From the NCBI GenBank assembly GCA_002348465.1, contig DEBI01000134.1, forward strand, positions 1-64,000: 64,000 nucleotides of DNA, read 5' to 3'. The DNA is from Gemmatimonadales bacterium UBA2960 (GTDB lineage Bacteria; Gemmatimonadota; Gemmatimonadetes; Longimicrobiales; Gaopeijiaceae). Shown here piece by piece: positions 35,046 to 43,595 of the stretch. The translations under genes were made by a program, and so were the position numbers. How positions within the stretch are numbered: the first letter of the stretch is position 1; each line of letters opens with the position of its first letter. The notes below the pieces were generated by a model. It was not told the origin of the DNA. It did no database searches and saw only the letters and a list, made by a program, of their open reading frames with translations.

Positions 35046-36325
35046 CGACCGTCGAGGATCTTTCGTCGGCGCAAGTGATAGACCAGATGACTGCCGACGC
35101 GCGCAAGGCTGGGTGGCATATGGCGCGCTCTACTGCAGAAGAAAGAAGAGAAGCGTTGTATGCTATTGCTGTTGCTCTCGAAACTGAATCATCCCAAATC
35201 GTGTCGGCGAACGCCGAAGACCTAGGGAATGCCGATAGCAATGGGATCACGGGTGCGATGCGTAACCGCTTGGTCTTGGATTCTGATGGGGTGACCAAGC
35301 TTGCGGCCGCTGTCCGTGAAATTGCAGAGCAGCCGGACCCGCTCGGTGACCTAGAGGATCAGGTAGTGCGCCCTAATGGACTTCGGGTCGCTCGTATGCG
35401 CATTCCGTTGGGTGTGATAGCGATGATCTATGAGAGTCGACCAAATGTGACTGCAGACGCGGCAGCACTCTGCTTGAAGGCTGGTAACGCAGTGATTCTC
35501 AGAGGTGGCTCTGAGGCGATTCACACAAATCGGTCGATTGCGAATGCGTTGGGATTGGGGCTTGGGGCCAGCTCGCTTCCGGTAAAGTCCGTGCAGCTAG
35601 TCCCGACCACGGACCGCGAAGCCATCGATGTGCTTCTGACGAAAGAGGATGATATTGATCTAGTGATTCCTAGGGGGGGGGAGGGGCTAATCCGAGCAGT
35701 GACCGAGAAGAGTCGGATTCCGGTATTGCAACACTACAAGGGCGTTTGCCATGTCTACCTAGACGAGAGCGCTCCGCCAGATAGGGCCTCCAATATCGTT
35801 CACAACGCTAAGGTACAGCGTCCCGGAGTGTGTAATGCGGCCGAGACACTCCTGGTGCACCGAGGGGCATCCTCACTCCTACCCGAGATTGCTCGGCGTT
35901 TGGTTGATGATGGAGTGCAGTTGCGAGGGTGTGATCGAACTGTCCCACTTCTCGAAAGCGTTGGGGTTCCTGCGGTCACAGCGAACGAAAGTGATTGGTT
36001 GGAGGAGTATCTTGACCTGATACTCGCGGTGAGAATTGTTGATGATATGGAGCAGGCGATTGAGCACATAGCCGAGTTTGGGTCGGGCCATACCGAGGCA
36101 ATTGTCACGGACAGTAAGAGTTCAGCTGACCGATTTGTTACTGCAATCCAATCATCCACTGTGCTGGTTAACGCAAGTACAAGATTTGCGGATGGGGGAG
36201 AGCTTGGCCTCGGCGCCGAAATCGGAATCTCCACGTCGAAGCTTCATGCTTACGGTCCAATGGGGGCTAACGAGTTGACTACGAAGAAGTTCGTGGTCCT
36301 CGGTGAGGGTCAGATCAGGTCTTAG
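35042..36325 (+). CDS. proA: Gamma-glutamyl phosphate reductase
   Basis: Second step of proline synthesis, reducing glutamyl 5-phosphate with NADPH to glutamate semialdehyde. GTG start overlapping proB. Characteristic segments are RIPLGVIAMIYESRPNVT, LRGGSEAIHTN, the active-site cysteine region NAKVQRPGVCNAAETLLVH, and the C-terminal FADGGELGLGAEIGISTSKLHA in shortened form. The 427 residues match the family. It is the last gene of the proBA pair. Confidence 0.95.
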   Translation: MTTVEDLSSAQVIDQMTADARKAGWHMARSTAEERREALYAIAVALETESSQIVSANAEDLGNADSNGITGAMRNRLVLDSDGVTKLAAAVREIAEQPDPLGDLEDQVVRPNGLRVARMRIPLGVIAMIYESRPNVTADAAALCLKAGNAVILRGGSEAIHTNRSIANALGLGLGASSLPVKSVQLVPTTDREAIDVLLTKEDDIDLVIPRGGEGLIRAVTEKSRIPVLQHYKGVCHVYLDESAPPDRASNIVHNAKVQRPGVCNAAETLLVHRGASSLLPEIARRLVDDGVQLRGCDRTVPLLESVGVPAVTANESDWLEEYLDLILAVRIVDDMEQAIEHIAEFGSGHTEAIVTDSKSSADRFVTAIQSSTVLVNASTRFADGGELGLGAEIGISTSKLHAYGPMGANELTTKKFVVLGEGQIRS

Positions 36326-36626
36326 GTTGGAGACCGCGGTTTACCTATTTCAGTGGCAAACCCATAACCTTGGCTAGAATTGTCACATCAAATGTCAGAA
36401 ACACAGTTCGCAGAGGTTAGTCGGCACCCATTGCAGTTTCTTCACTCAGGGCGATGAGTTGTTTTAACAGTTGACGCGCTTAACATATAAGAGAATTTTA
36501 GGTCGGGAACCAGAAGAAGCGTATTAGGGGCAGGCCGCATATATACGGAGCCAATTACGTAATCACGCCAAATCTCGTCTCTGGATTGAGAGCTTTCCCG
36601 CTATTTTTGCGAACTAAGGAGTCGGC
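36326..36626. other. 300-base intergenic region, candidate promoter only
   Basis: No reading frame of note is present. TTGACG at 36471-36476 and AATTTT at 36494-36499 are 17 bases apart and could drive the membrane protein gene at 36627. TAGAAT at 36375-36380 is another -10-like box. The region is locally AT-rich between 36460 and 36600. Confidence 0.35.
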
Positions 36627-37073
36627 ATGCTAGAACTAATGCTCGGATTGTTTCTAGCGAGCGTGGCCAGCGGGTTTGTCCCCTTCGTCAATGCAGAAAT
36701 TCTAGTTGCTGGGGCGTCTGTGGCTCTACCGGAGGCAGGGGTACCACTCATCGCTCTTGTTTCGACTCTTGGACAGATGGTGTCGAAGACTGCGCTCTTT
36801 AGCCTAGCCAGATGGGCCCCTGCGCAGCTCTCCGGCAAAGCGAGTAATGCCCTTGGGCGGGCGACTGAGTCACTAAAGCAACATCGAGGCTCCACTTGGG
36901 GCCTGATTTTCATCAGCGCTACAACAGGGCTTCCACCTTTCTATGGGACGAGTCTCGCGGCAGGCGCTGTGAGGGTTCCTGTGCAGATCTTTATCACAGC
37001 AGGCTCTCTGGGTCGGCTACTGAGATTTGGTGTAATCGCTTGGTTCGGTTATACCGCGATGGACTTCTTGTGA
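36627..37073 (+). CDS. Small polytopic membrane protein (possibly VTT/YqaA-like)
   Basis: The 148-residue product has four or five hydrophobic segments, with proline-rich re-entrant looking parts (FVPFVNAEILVAG and TTGLPPFYGTSLAAG) as in the DedA/VTT family of lipid-handling proteins. The match is by general pattern. The TGA overlaps the GTG of the phospholipase-D-like gene, so the pair is co-translated and both may act on membrane lipids. Confidence 0.7.
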   Translation: MLELMLGLFLASVASGFVPFVNAEILVAGASVALPEAGVPLIALVSTLGQMVSKTALFSLARWAPAQLSGKASNALGRATESLKQHRGSTWGLIFISATTGLPPFYGTSLAAGAVRVPVQIFITAGSLGRLLRFGVIAWFGYTAMDFL

Positions 37074-38149
37074 AGGTTGAGTTGCTGCTAGGAGCCGATG
37101 CATTCTGGGCTAGGCTAAGAGAAGATCTGGACCGAGCACGTCGTCGGGCTTGGTTACAGACTTTTACGTTCGAGGGTGACCGTGCCGGGATCAGGCTGGG
37201 GCGAGCGATTGAAGGTTGTTTGGCTCTGGATCGCCGATTCTTGGTCGACTCTTACTCATTACTGTACCACAGCGATCGGATCATCCCAGGCACTGCTTGG
37301 TTAGATCGAGCTATGCGGGTAGAAGTATCCTTAACGCATCGCTGGATCCGACGGCTACGTAGTGTGGGAGTCCAGGTTCGGTTCGGGAATCCGATAGGAC
37401 CTATGCTGACGGGGATACTCCGGCGCAATCACAAGAAGCTGGCACTCTTTGATGACCGGATAGCATACCTGGGTGGAATTAATTTCAGCGACCATAACTT
37501 CGCGTGGAACGACATGATGCTGCGGATAGAAAGTGAGCAGCTTGTCCGTACGCTTGCTCTCGATTTCTTGAGCACATGGGCTGGTCGGTCAACTACGTGG
37601 GATGTCGATATCAATGGCTTGAGAGTCATCTCTGTCTCTGGGCGTGGGAACCGCCGCGCTTTTAAGCCTCTCATAAGAGCGATCGGAGCAGCGCGTTCGA
37701 CCGTCGACGTAGTTAGCGCTTACCTATCATATCCATTTACCAATTACCTGGCTGACGCTTCGTCTAGAGGCGTTCGAGTCCGAGTTCTTACACCAGCTGA
37801 GAACAACAAGCCAAACCTCTCTCGGCACATTATTGAACGAGGCCATCGCCACAAGTTTGAGGTTTTCCAATACAAGGGTGGGATGAACCACATGAAGGCA
37901 ATGCTTATTGATGGTGAGAATCTTGTTGTGGGATCAAGCAATTTTGATTTCATGGGTATAACCCTGCTAGAAGAGCATTTGGTTATGACCAGGAAACGCG
38001 ACTTGGTCGAGGACTTCATAGAAAGGGTCTGGGAGCCAGAGATATCTCGAGCCACCGCAACATCCCCAGAGTCCTCGGTTGCCACTCGCTTGGGTGATGC
38101 TGCGGTAATGGCGGGGGCGTTCCTCGCTTCTCTACTCGAGAGGAATTAG
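37070..38149 (+). CDS. Phospholipase-D-superfamily enzyme, cardiolipin-synthase-like
   Basis: GTG 37070 overlaps the upstream TGA and begins VKVELLLGADAFW. The 359-residue chain has two HKD motifs: HKKLALFDDRIAYLGGINFSD at ~120-145 and HMKAMLIDGENLVVGSSNFD at ~275-295. Two HKD sites in one chain without N-terminal membrane helices resemble ClsB-type cardiolipin synthases. The reaction would be a phosphatidyl transfer between phospholipids. A hydrolytic phospholipase role is possible. Confidence 0.85.
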   Translation: MKVELLLGADAFWARLREDLDRARRRAWLQTFTFEGDRAGIRLGRAIEGCLALDRRFLVDSYSLLYHSDRIIPGTAWLDRAMRVEVSLTHRWIRRLRSVGVQVRFGNPIGPMLTGILRRNHKKLALFDDRIAYLGGINFSDHNFAWNDMMLRIESEQLVRTLALDFLSTWAGRSTTWDVDINGLRVISVSGRGNRRAFKPLIRAIGAARSTVDVVSAYLSYPFTNYLADASSRGVRVRVLTPAENNKPNLSRHIIERGHRHKFEVFQYKGGMNHMKAMLIDGENLVVGSSNFDFMGITLLEEHLVMTRKRDLVEDFIERVWEPEISRATATSPESSVATRLGDAAVMAGAFLASLLERN

Positions 38150-38331
38150 GCGCCCCAGCGTAAATTACTCTTGGGATAGCCCCCAAATAGTGTTGCCGGG
38201 ATGCTTTATTTGAGTTGTTGGTAGCCGGTAGCATCCGCGGCCCCTATTCTCTTTACCTAGAATTCGTCGATTCGAGTCGCTCATGCCGAATATCGGTCAT
38301 GGGCGTTCCATTCAATTGGAGGTCTTTAGGC

Positions 38332-41331
38332 ATGAGACCACGGCTTCACCAAACCTCTCTTTTCGGGTTGAGTCTAACGTTGCTGATTGCGGGTGGATTG
38401 AACGCCCAGCAGGCGACGCGCACACAGCCCGTGGAGGGAATTCGGGACAACGGAACTGGTTACCACGCACTAACGAACGTGCGGGTTGTCCAGGCGCCAG
38501 GGAAGGTGCTCGACAACGCGACCATAGTTATCCGCGATGGTATCATTAAAGAAGTGTCGCGTGACGGCGAAGCGCCGGCAGGCGCTCGCATTTGGGACCT
38601 TAGTGGTCACACTGTCTATCCGGGCTTCATTGACGCTCATGCCGACCTGGGTATGGACGCTGTTCCAGAAGGTGGGGACGTCGGTCCGACGCACTGGAAT
38701 CCGCAGGTTCGGGCTTGGTTCAGCACGACCGCGAACCTTCAGGACGATTCTCAACGCCGAGCTGCGCTCCGGTCACAGGGGTTCGGAACAGCACTAGCTG
38801 TGCCCGGTCAGGGAATCTTCCGAGGAACTGGCTCGGTTGTAAATCTTGGGGATGCTGGAGTTCGGGAAAGGGTGCTGGTGCCGGACATGATTCAAGCGAT
38901 TGGGTTTCAGCGCTCGTTCGAACTCGGTGGTTCCTATCCGAATTCGACTATGGGCACCACGGCCCTCATGAAGCAGACCCTAATGGACGCCGACTGGTAC
39001 ATCCGTGCTTGGGATGCGTATGAGTCGAGTGGTCGTTCGTTCTTACCGCCTGAGACTAGTGAAGCGCTCGGTGCTCTCGAATCAGTCGTTCAGGGAGGAC
39101 AACCGGTGGTTTTTGAAACGAGTAGCGAGGAAGAATACCTTCGCGCTCATGCGATTGCGTCCGAGTTCGGCGTTCAGGCATGGTATAGAGGTAGTGGACA
39201 GGAGTACCGACTCATTGACGTCTTGAGGGATCGACGCGACCCGCTCATTGTCCCACTTGATTTTCCCGATGCCCCCGACGTAACAGATCCGGAAGCGGCG
39301 CTGAATGCGACACTCCAGGATTTGCGACACTGGTATCTGGCTCCTACGAGTCCCGCTCAGTTAGCGGATGCTGGCATTCCATTCGCGATAACGGCCGATG
39401 GCATGTCGTCGATTAACGATTTCTTGCCAAATCTTCGGATAGCTGTAGCTCGCGGTCTTTCGTCCGATGACGCGCTTGCCGCATTGACGACCACGCCCGC
39501 GAGATGGCTTGGCCTGTCCCGAAGCCATGGGACGATTGAGGAGGGCAAAATCGCGAATCTCCTGGTATCTGAAGGAGATCTCTTCACTCAGGATGCAGAG
39601 ATCCGAGATGTCTGGGTTCAGGGTCGTGTGTACGATATCACCCGTCCGGCTCAAATCGATCCCCGTGGCACTTGGCGGATTACTTCTACTGACGAGTGGG
39701 GCTTTGACGCCATACTTACGCTCGAGGGGCCAGTTAATCGCCTTCGGGGTCAGCTAGAGGTCGCCGCGGGCTCGACGACGCGCTTCGACGGCGCACTGGT
39801 TAACATCTCTTCTGCTGAAGCAGTGGCCGAGACAGGCCGAATCGAGGTCAGATTCGACGGAGAGGAACTCGGATACCAGGGTACAGTCCTGCTCGCTGGA
39901 TCAGTTCGTGGTGATGAGTTCTTTGGATGGACGTCCCTACCCAACGGAGCTGACCCGTCGTTCAGCGGCTCGCGCGAAGACGAGTATGAAGGCCCGGAGC
40001 GCGGTGCTGTCGCGATGAACGTGCCGGAGTTGGATCTTCCGTTCATTCGTCCGATGATGGAGTATGGGGTCAGCTCTATTCCAGAGCAGCCGGATGCAGT
40101 GGTGGTCCGCAACGCAACTATCTGGACTATGGGTCCGCAGGGTCGGATGGAAAATGCCGACCTCTTAATCCAAAATGGAGAGGTGGTTGAAGTTGGCATG
40201 AATCTCGATGCGCCTCGTGGCTCAGTGGAGATTGATGGGACGGACAAGCATGTCACTCCTGGGCTGATCGATCCGCACATCCACTCGGGAGTCAGTTCAG
40301 TCAATGAGTCGGGCTTCGCGATTGTACCTGAAGTTCGAATGGGTGATGTGGTAACGCACAACAACGTATGGATGTACCGCCAGCTAGCAGGCGGGCTAAC
40401 CACCGCTATGATCAAGCATGGTTCGGCCAACCCAATTGGGGGCGAGAACGTGATTGTAAAGATGCGTTGGGGCGCTCTTCCTGATCAGATAGAGATGGAT
40501 ACAGATACGCGCACAGTGAAATTTGCTTTAGGGGAGAACCCCAAGCGCCGCCAAAACCGATACCCGGACACGCGGATGGGCACGCAGGAGATCATCCGTG
40601 ATCACTTCCTCGCTGCCAGGGACTATGAGCGAGATTGGAGGAGTTGGGAGGAGAATCAGGAGGGGATCCCACCTCGTCGCGATATGCGAATGGAGGCGAT
40701 TCTAGACATCCTGAATCAAGAACTGCTCATTTCGTCGCACGGGTATCGTGCAGATGAGTTCCTTGCCTTGGTCCGTCTAGCCGAAGAATTCGACTTCCGC
40801 GTACAGACGCTGCAGCACGGTATCGAGGCATACAAGATAGCCCCTGAGCTGGCCCAGTCCGGCGTCGCTGCTGTGGTCTGGAGTGATTGGGGTGGGTTCA
40901 AGATGGAAGCGTACGACGCCACGGCTTACAATGCGCGGGTTCTGATGGAGGCGGGAGTGACCACGTCACTTCACTCTGATAACAGTGAGATCGCCTCAAG
41001 AATGAATTGGGAAGCGGGCAAGCTGCTGCGGACGGGCCTGACTGAGGAACAGGCGCTGTCTACCGTGACTATCCAATCCGCCCGAGCCATTGCGATCGAT
41101 GATCGTGTGGGATCACTCGAGCCTGGAAAGGATGGGGATTTTGTAGTTTGGAACGGTAATCCTTTGTCGCAGTTTACGCGTCCGGAGCAAACGTGGCTGG
41201 ATGGACGTCGGTATTTTTCTATCGACGAGGACATGGAGCTTAGAGAACGGATCAAGGACGAACGAAGCCGTCTAATTCAGGCTGTGCTTTCTTCGCAAAA
41301 CGGAAACGGCCCCCGTGCCGGAGGCGAATGA
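38332..41331 (+). CDS. Exported double amidohydrolase
   Basis: ATG 38332 follows TTGGAGG and opens a Sec signal ending GGLNAQ. The 999-residue protein has two amidohydrolase-type domains. The N-terminal one (~50-460) has GFIDAHADLGMD, in which the usual His-x-His pair is only partly kept. A beta-rich linker (~465-590) follows. The C-terminal domain (~605-985) has PGLIDPHIHSG with an intact HxH, LQHGIEAYKIAPELA, SLHSDNSEI and PGKDGDFVVWNGNPL. Only the second domain therefore seems able to bind the full metal centre. The substrates are unknown. The stop overlaps the next gene. Confidence 0.88.
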   Translation: MRPRLHQTSLFGLSLTLLIAGGLNAQQATRTQPVEGIRDNGTGYHALTNVRVVQAPGKVLDNATIVIRDGIIKEVSRDGEAPAGARIWDLSGHTVYPGFIDAHADLGMDAVPEGGDVGPTHWNPQVRAWFSTTANLQDDSQRRAALRSQGFGTALAVPGQGIFRGTGSVVNLGDAGVRERVLVPDMIQAIGFQRSFELGGSYPNSTMGTTALMKQTLMDADWYIRAWDAYESSGRSFLPPETSEALGALESVVQGGQPVVFETSSEEEYLRAHAIASEFGVQAWYRGSGQEYRLIDVLRDRRDPLIVPLDFPDAPDVTDPEAALNATLQDLRHWYLAPTSPAQLADAGIPFAITADGMSSINDFLPNLRIAVARGLSSDDALAALTTTPARWLGLSRSHGTIEEGKIANLLVSEGDLFTQDAEIRDVWVQGRVYDITRPAQIDPRGTWRITSTDEWGFDAILTLEGPVNRLRGQLEVAAGSTTRFDGALVNISSAEAVAETGRIEVRFDGEELGYQGTVLLAGSVRGDEFFGWTSLPNGADPSFSGSREDEYEGPERGAVAMNVPELDLPFIRPMMEYGVSSIPEQPDAVVVRNATIWTMGPQGRMENADLLIQNGEVVEVGMNLDAPRGSVEIDGTDKHVTPGLIDPHIHSGVSSVNESGFAIVPEVRMGDVVTHNNVWMYRQLAGGLTTAMIKHGSANPIGGENVIVKMRWGALPDQIEMDTDTRTVKFALGENPKRRQNRYPDTRMGTQEIIRDHFLAARDYERDWRSWEENQEGIPPRRDMRMEAILDILNQELLISSHGYRADEFLALVRLAEEFDFRVQTLQHGIEAYKIAPELAQSGVAAVVWSDWGGFKMEAYDATAYNARVLMEAGVTTSLHSDNSEIASRMNWEAGKLLRTGLTEEQALSTVTIQSARAIAIDDRVGSLEPGKDGDFVVWNGNPLSQFTRPEQTWLDGRRYFSIDEDMELRERIKDERSRLIQAVLSSQNGNGPRAGGE

Positions 41332-42659
41332 TGATGAATATCAAGAATTCGATGAAGGTGAGTGTGATTGCGGCGATTGTTCTACCAATGGCGCTTAATG
41401 GGCAGGTACGGATGACTGTGCCGCCTCAGGCGGAGGCGATCGCGATTGAGGGAGCTACCATCCATACAGTGACGAACGGGGTGATCGAGGGTGGGACAAT
41501 CATCTTCAACAACGGGGTTATAACTTCGATAGGTGCCAACCTAGAGATTCCGGCAGGGACGAGAGTGGTCGACGGAGGAGGTAAACACATATATCCAGGT
41601 CTGATTGACGCATACAGTACCGTTGGAATTTCGGAGATTGGCGCGGTTGGGGTCTCGAATGATGTCAATGAACTAGGAGACTTTAATCCGAACGTCCGGG
41701 CAGATGTCGCGGTGAACGCGGAGAGCCGGCACATCGGCACATCTCGATCAGCAGGAGTGCTTGTTGCCTTTAGCACGCCAGGTGGAGGACTCATCTCTGG
41801 TATGTCTTCTGCGCTAAGTCTAGAAGGATGGAGTTGGGAGGAGATGTCGATGGAGTCCTCGGCTGCTCTGAACGTGAACTGGCCTAACCCCAATCCTCGT
41901 CGTTTTCGAGGTTTTGGGGGACGTGGAGGTCCGCAGGAGCCTCCGCCCTCATACGAGGAACAGGTTCAGGCTTTGAAGAATTTTTTTTCCGAGGCCCGCG
42001 CATATCGGAATGCGATCGCAGCCGATGAGGAGGTGCGCACCGATTCGCGGTATGCCGCGATGGTGTCGGTCTTGGATGGTAAGATTCCGGTGGTCGTAGC
42101 CGCCGATGGAGCAGCGCAGATTAACGACGCAGTTACGTGGGCGCTTGAAGAAGATGTCGAGATAGTAATCCGCGGTGGAGCTGATGCTATTCATGTAGCC
42201 GACCGTCTCGTCGCTCATGACATTCCAGTAATCCTGACTTCTACAATGGCGGCGCCGGGTCGCGACTATGAGGGTTACGACGGAGCTTATACAATGCCAG
42301 CTCGACTGCATGAGGCAGGAGTGCGGTTCGCAATTTCGGGCGGTTCGGGTTCACTCTATACCAACCGCCTCCCTTGGGAGGCTGGCGTCGCTGTGGCATT
42401 TGGACTTCCGGAGGACGAGGCGCTCAAGGCGGTGACGATTAACGCTGCCGAATTTATGGGCGTAGCAGATCGCGTAGGCTCACTCGAGGTCGGCAAGCAG
42501 GCCACCTTTTTGATCACTACAGGAACACCGCTGGACATGACCAGCGACATTGAGCAGTCCTACATTCAGGGCCGCGAGATCGACATGATGGATATACAAA
42601 AGTTCTTTTTCGAAAAGTACATGACTAAGGTCATGCAGTATCTTCGGATCGTCATGTAA
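41328..42659 (+). CDS. Exported amidohydrolase-like protein lacking the HxH motif
   Basis: It starts in ATGATGATG overlapping the preceding TGA and has a Sec signal (MKVSVIAAIVLPMALNGQ). The metal-dependent hydrolase pattern is recognisable (GKHIYPGLIDAYSTVGISE, ISGGSGSLYTNRLPWEAG and VGSLEVGKQATFLITTG), but HxH is replaced by AYS. It parallels the N-terminal half of the upstream protein, so it probably acts as a non-catalytic or altered partner of that enzyme. The 443-residue length is normal for a single domain. Confidence 0.85.
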   Translation: MMMNIKNSMKVSVIAAIVLPMALNGQVRMTVPPQAEAIAIEGATIHTVTNGVIEGGTIIFNNGVITSIGANLEIPAGTRVVDGGGKHIYPGLIDAYSTVGISEIGAVGVSNDVNELGDFNPNVRADVAVNAESRHIGTSRSAGVLVAFSTPGGGLISGMSSALSLEGWSWEEMSMESSAALNVNWPNPNPRRFRGFGGRGGPQEPPPSYEEQVQALKNFFSEARAYRNAIAADEEVRTDSRYAAMVSVLDGKIPVVVAADGAAQINDAVTWALEEDVEIVIRGGADAIHVADRLVAHDIPVILTSTMAAPGRDYEGYDGAYTMPARLHEAGVRFAISGGSGSLYTNRLPWEAGVAVAFGLPEDEALKAVTINAAEFMGVADRVGSLEVGKQATFLITTGTPLDMTSDIEQSYIQGREIDMMDIQKFFFEKYMTKVMQYLRIVM

Positions 42660-42664
42660 CGATA

Positions 42665-42678
42665 GAGCGCTCTTTTTT
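42665..42678 (+). terminator. Short palindrome with T tract after the amidohydrolase gene
   Basis: GAGCGCTC followed by six T. The stem is short and has almost no loop, so on its own it is a weak terminator; a stronger one follows at once. Confidence 0.3.
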
Positions 42679-42685
42679 AGGAGCG

Positions 42686-42731
42686 AAACGCGCCTCTCCG
42701 ATCTTTCTTGGTCCGGAGGGGCGCGTTTTTG
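42686..42731 (+). terminator. Strong rho-independent terminator
   Basis: ACGCGCCTCTCCG at 42688-42700 pairs with CGGAGGGGCGCGT at 42714-42726, a GC-rich 13-bp stem with one G·T pair, followed by TTTTT. It ends the amidohydrolase operon. Confidence 0.88.
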
Positions 42732-42824
42732 TAAATCTGATTGACTGGCGAGCGCGAGACGGATCAGGTCAAACTATGAGACCCTCTGCATAAACAGAGC
42801 CGGATCTCAGTTCGATCTTACCCG

Positions 42825-43421
42825 TCATAGGTATGGGTTTTCTCCCGACGAATGGTCCGTGACGTCGTGGACTGCGGTCAACTCCGGCACTGCGTCCCGG
42901 AGCATACGTTCAACACCTTGGCGCAGTGTCATGCGAGAAAGTGCACACCCTTGGCACCCGCCACTCATTTCGACGTAGATGTCAGTGTCTTCTACATCCA
43001 CCAGAGAGATCATGCCACCATGAGCCGAGATAGCTGGGTTCACTTGGTTGTCCAGAACCATTCGGACCGCGTCAGCAATTTCACCCGTCGGTTCACCGGA
43101 ATCAGTTCGCTTCAAAGTCGATTTGGGTATCCGCTCTTCATCCGGACGTATCTCAAAACCACTTTCGTTGGCACGCTCCACATAGTCGACCGTGGCTCCT
43201 TCGAGAAGTCCCAAGTCTTTTTCTCGAATCAGCACCTGAATGTCGTTCACATGAAAAGAACGCTCGTCTTCTGTACTCTCGGAGATCTCTATCAGCGTGA
43301 GATCAAAATGAGGTGCTGTCGTTGGGCCAGTGACTGCAATTCGGAGAGCTTGGCTTGGATTGGGATCGCCAGCAAGAAAGGTCTCGAGGACCTCAGCGGC
43401 GTGATCGGTAAACTTGATCAT
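42825..43421 (-). CDS. nfuA: NfuA-type iron-sulfur cluster carrier
   Basis: The N-terminal ~105 residues resemble a degenerate A-type carrier without cysteines. Residues ~115-190 form the Nfu domain with the CxxC motif in SGGCQGCALSRMTLRQGVE. This is the NfuA layout. The protein would accept [4Fe-4S] clusters and hand them to apo-proteins in the cytoplasm, useful in a genome with many Fe-S enzymes such as those at 11.8-21.7 kb. It is transcribed alone, divergent from glyS. Confidence 0.88.
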   Translation of the reverse strand: MIKFTDHAAEVLETFLAGDPNPSQALRIAVTGPTTAPHFDLTLIEISESTEDERSFHVNDIQVLIREKDLGLLEGATVDYVERANESGFEIRPDEERIPKSTLKRTDSGEPTGEIADAVRMVLDNQVNPAISAHGGMISLVDVEDTDIYVEMSGGCQGCALSRMTLRQGVERMLRDAVPELTAVHDVTDHSSGENPYL

Positions 43422-43561
43422 TCTGATTGATAACAGTTGGAGGGTTTGTGATATGAAGTTAATACACGTTCCGAGTTCATGGGTCCTTAAGCGGATGTTC
43501 CATAAAGCACTAGGAGGCGTTGATCACCCCATCGGCCCCCGGTACCTTTCCCGCTCTTCAG

Positions 43562-43578
43562 GAGTCTTGGAAAGACTC
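43562..43578 (+). promoter_or_regulatory. Hairpin just upstream of the glyS ribosome site
   Basis: GAGTCTT at 43562-43568 and AAGACTC at 43572-43578 form a perfect 7-bp stem with a 3-base loop. It ends 7 bases before the TGAGG ribosome site. It could affect translation or mRNA stability, and no T tract follows that would make it a terminator. Confidence 0.35.
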
Positions 43579-43595
43579 ACGCCTTGAGGCTTTTT

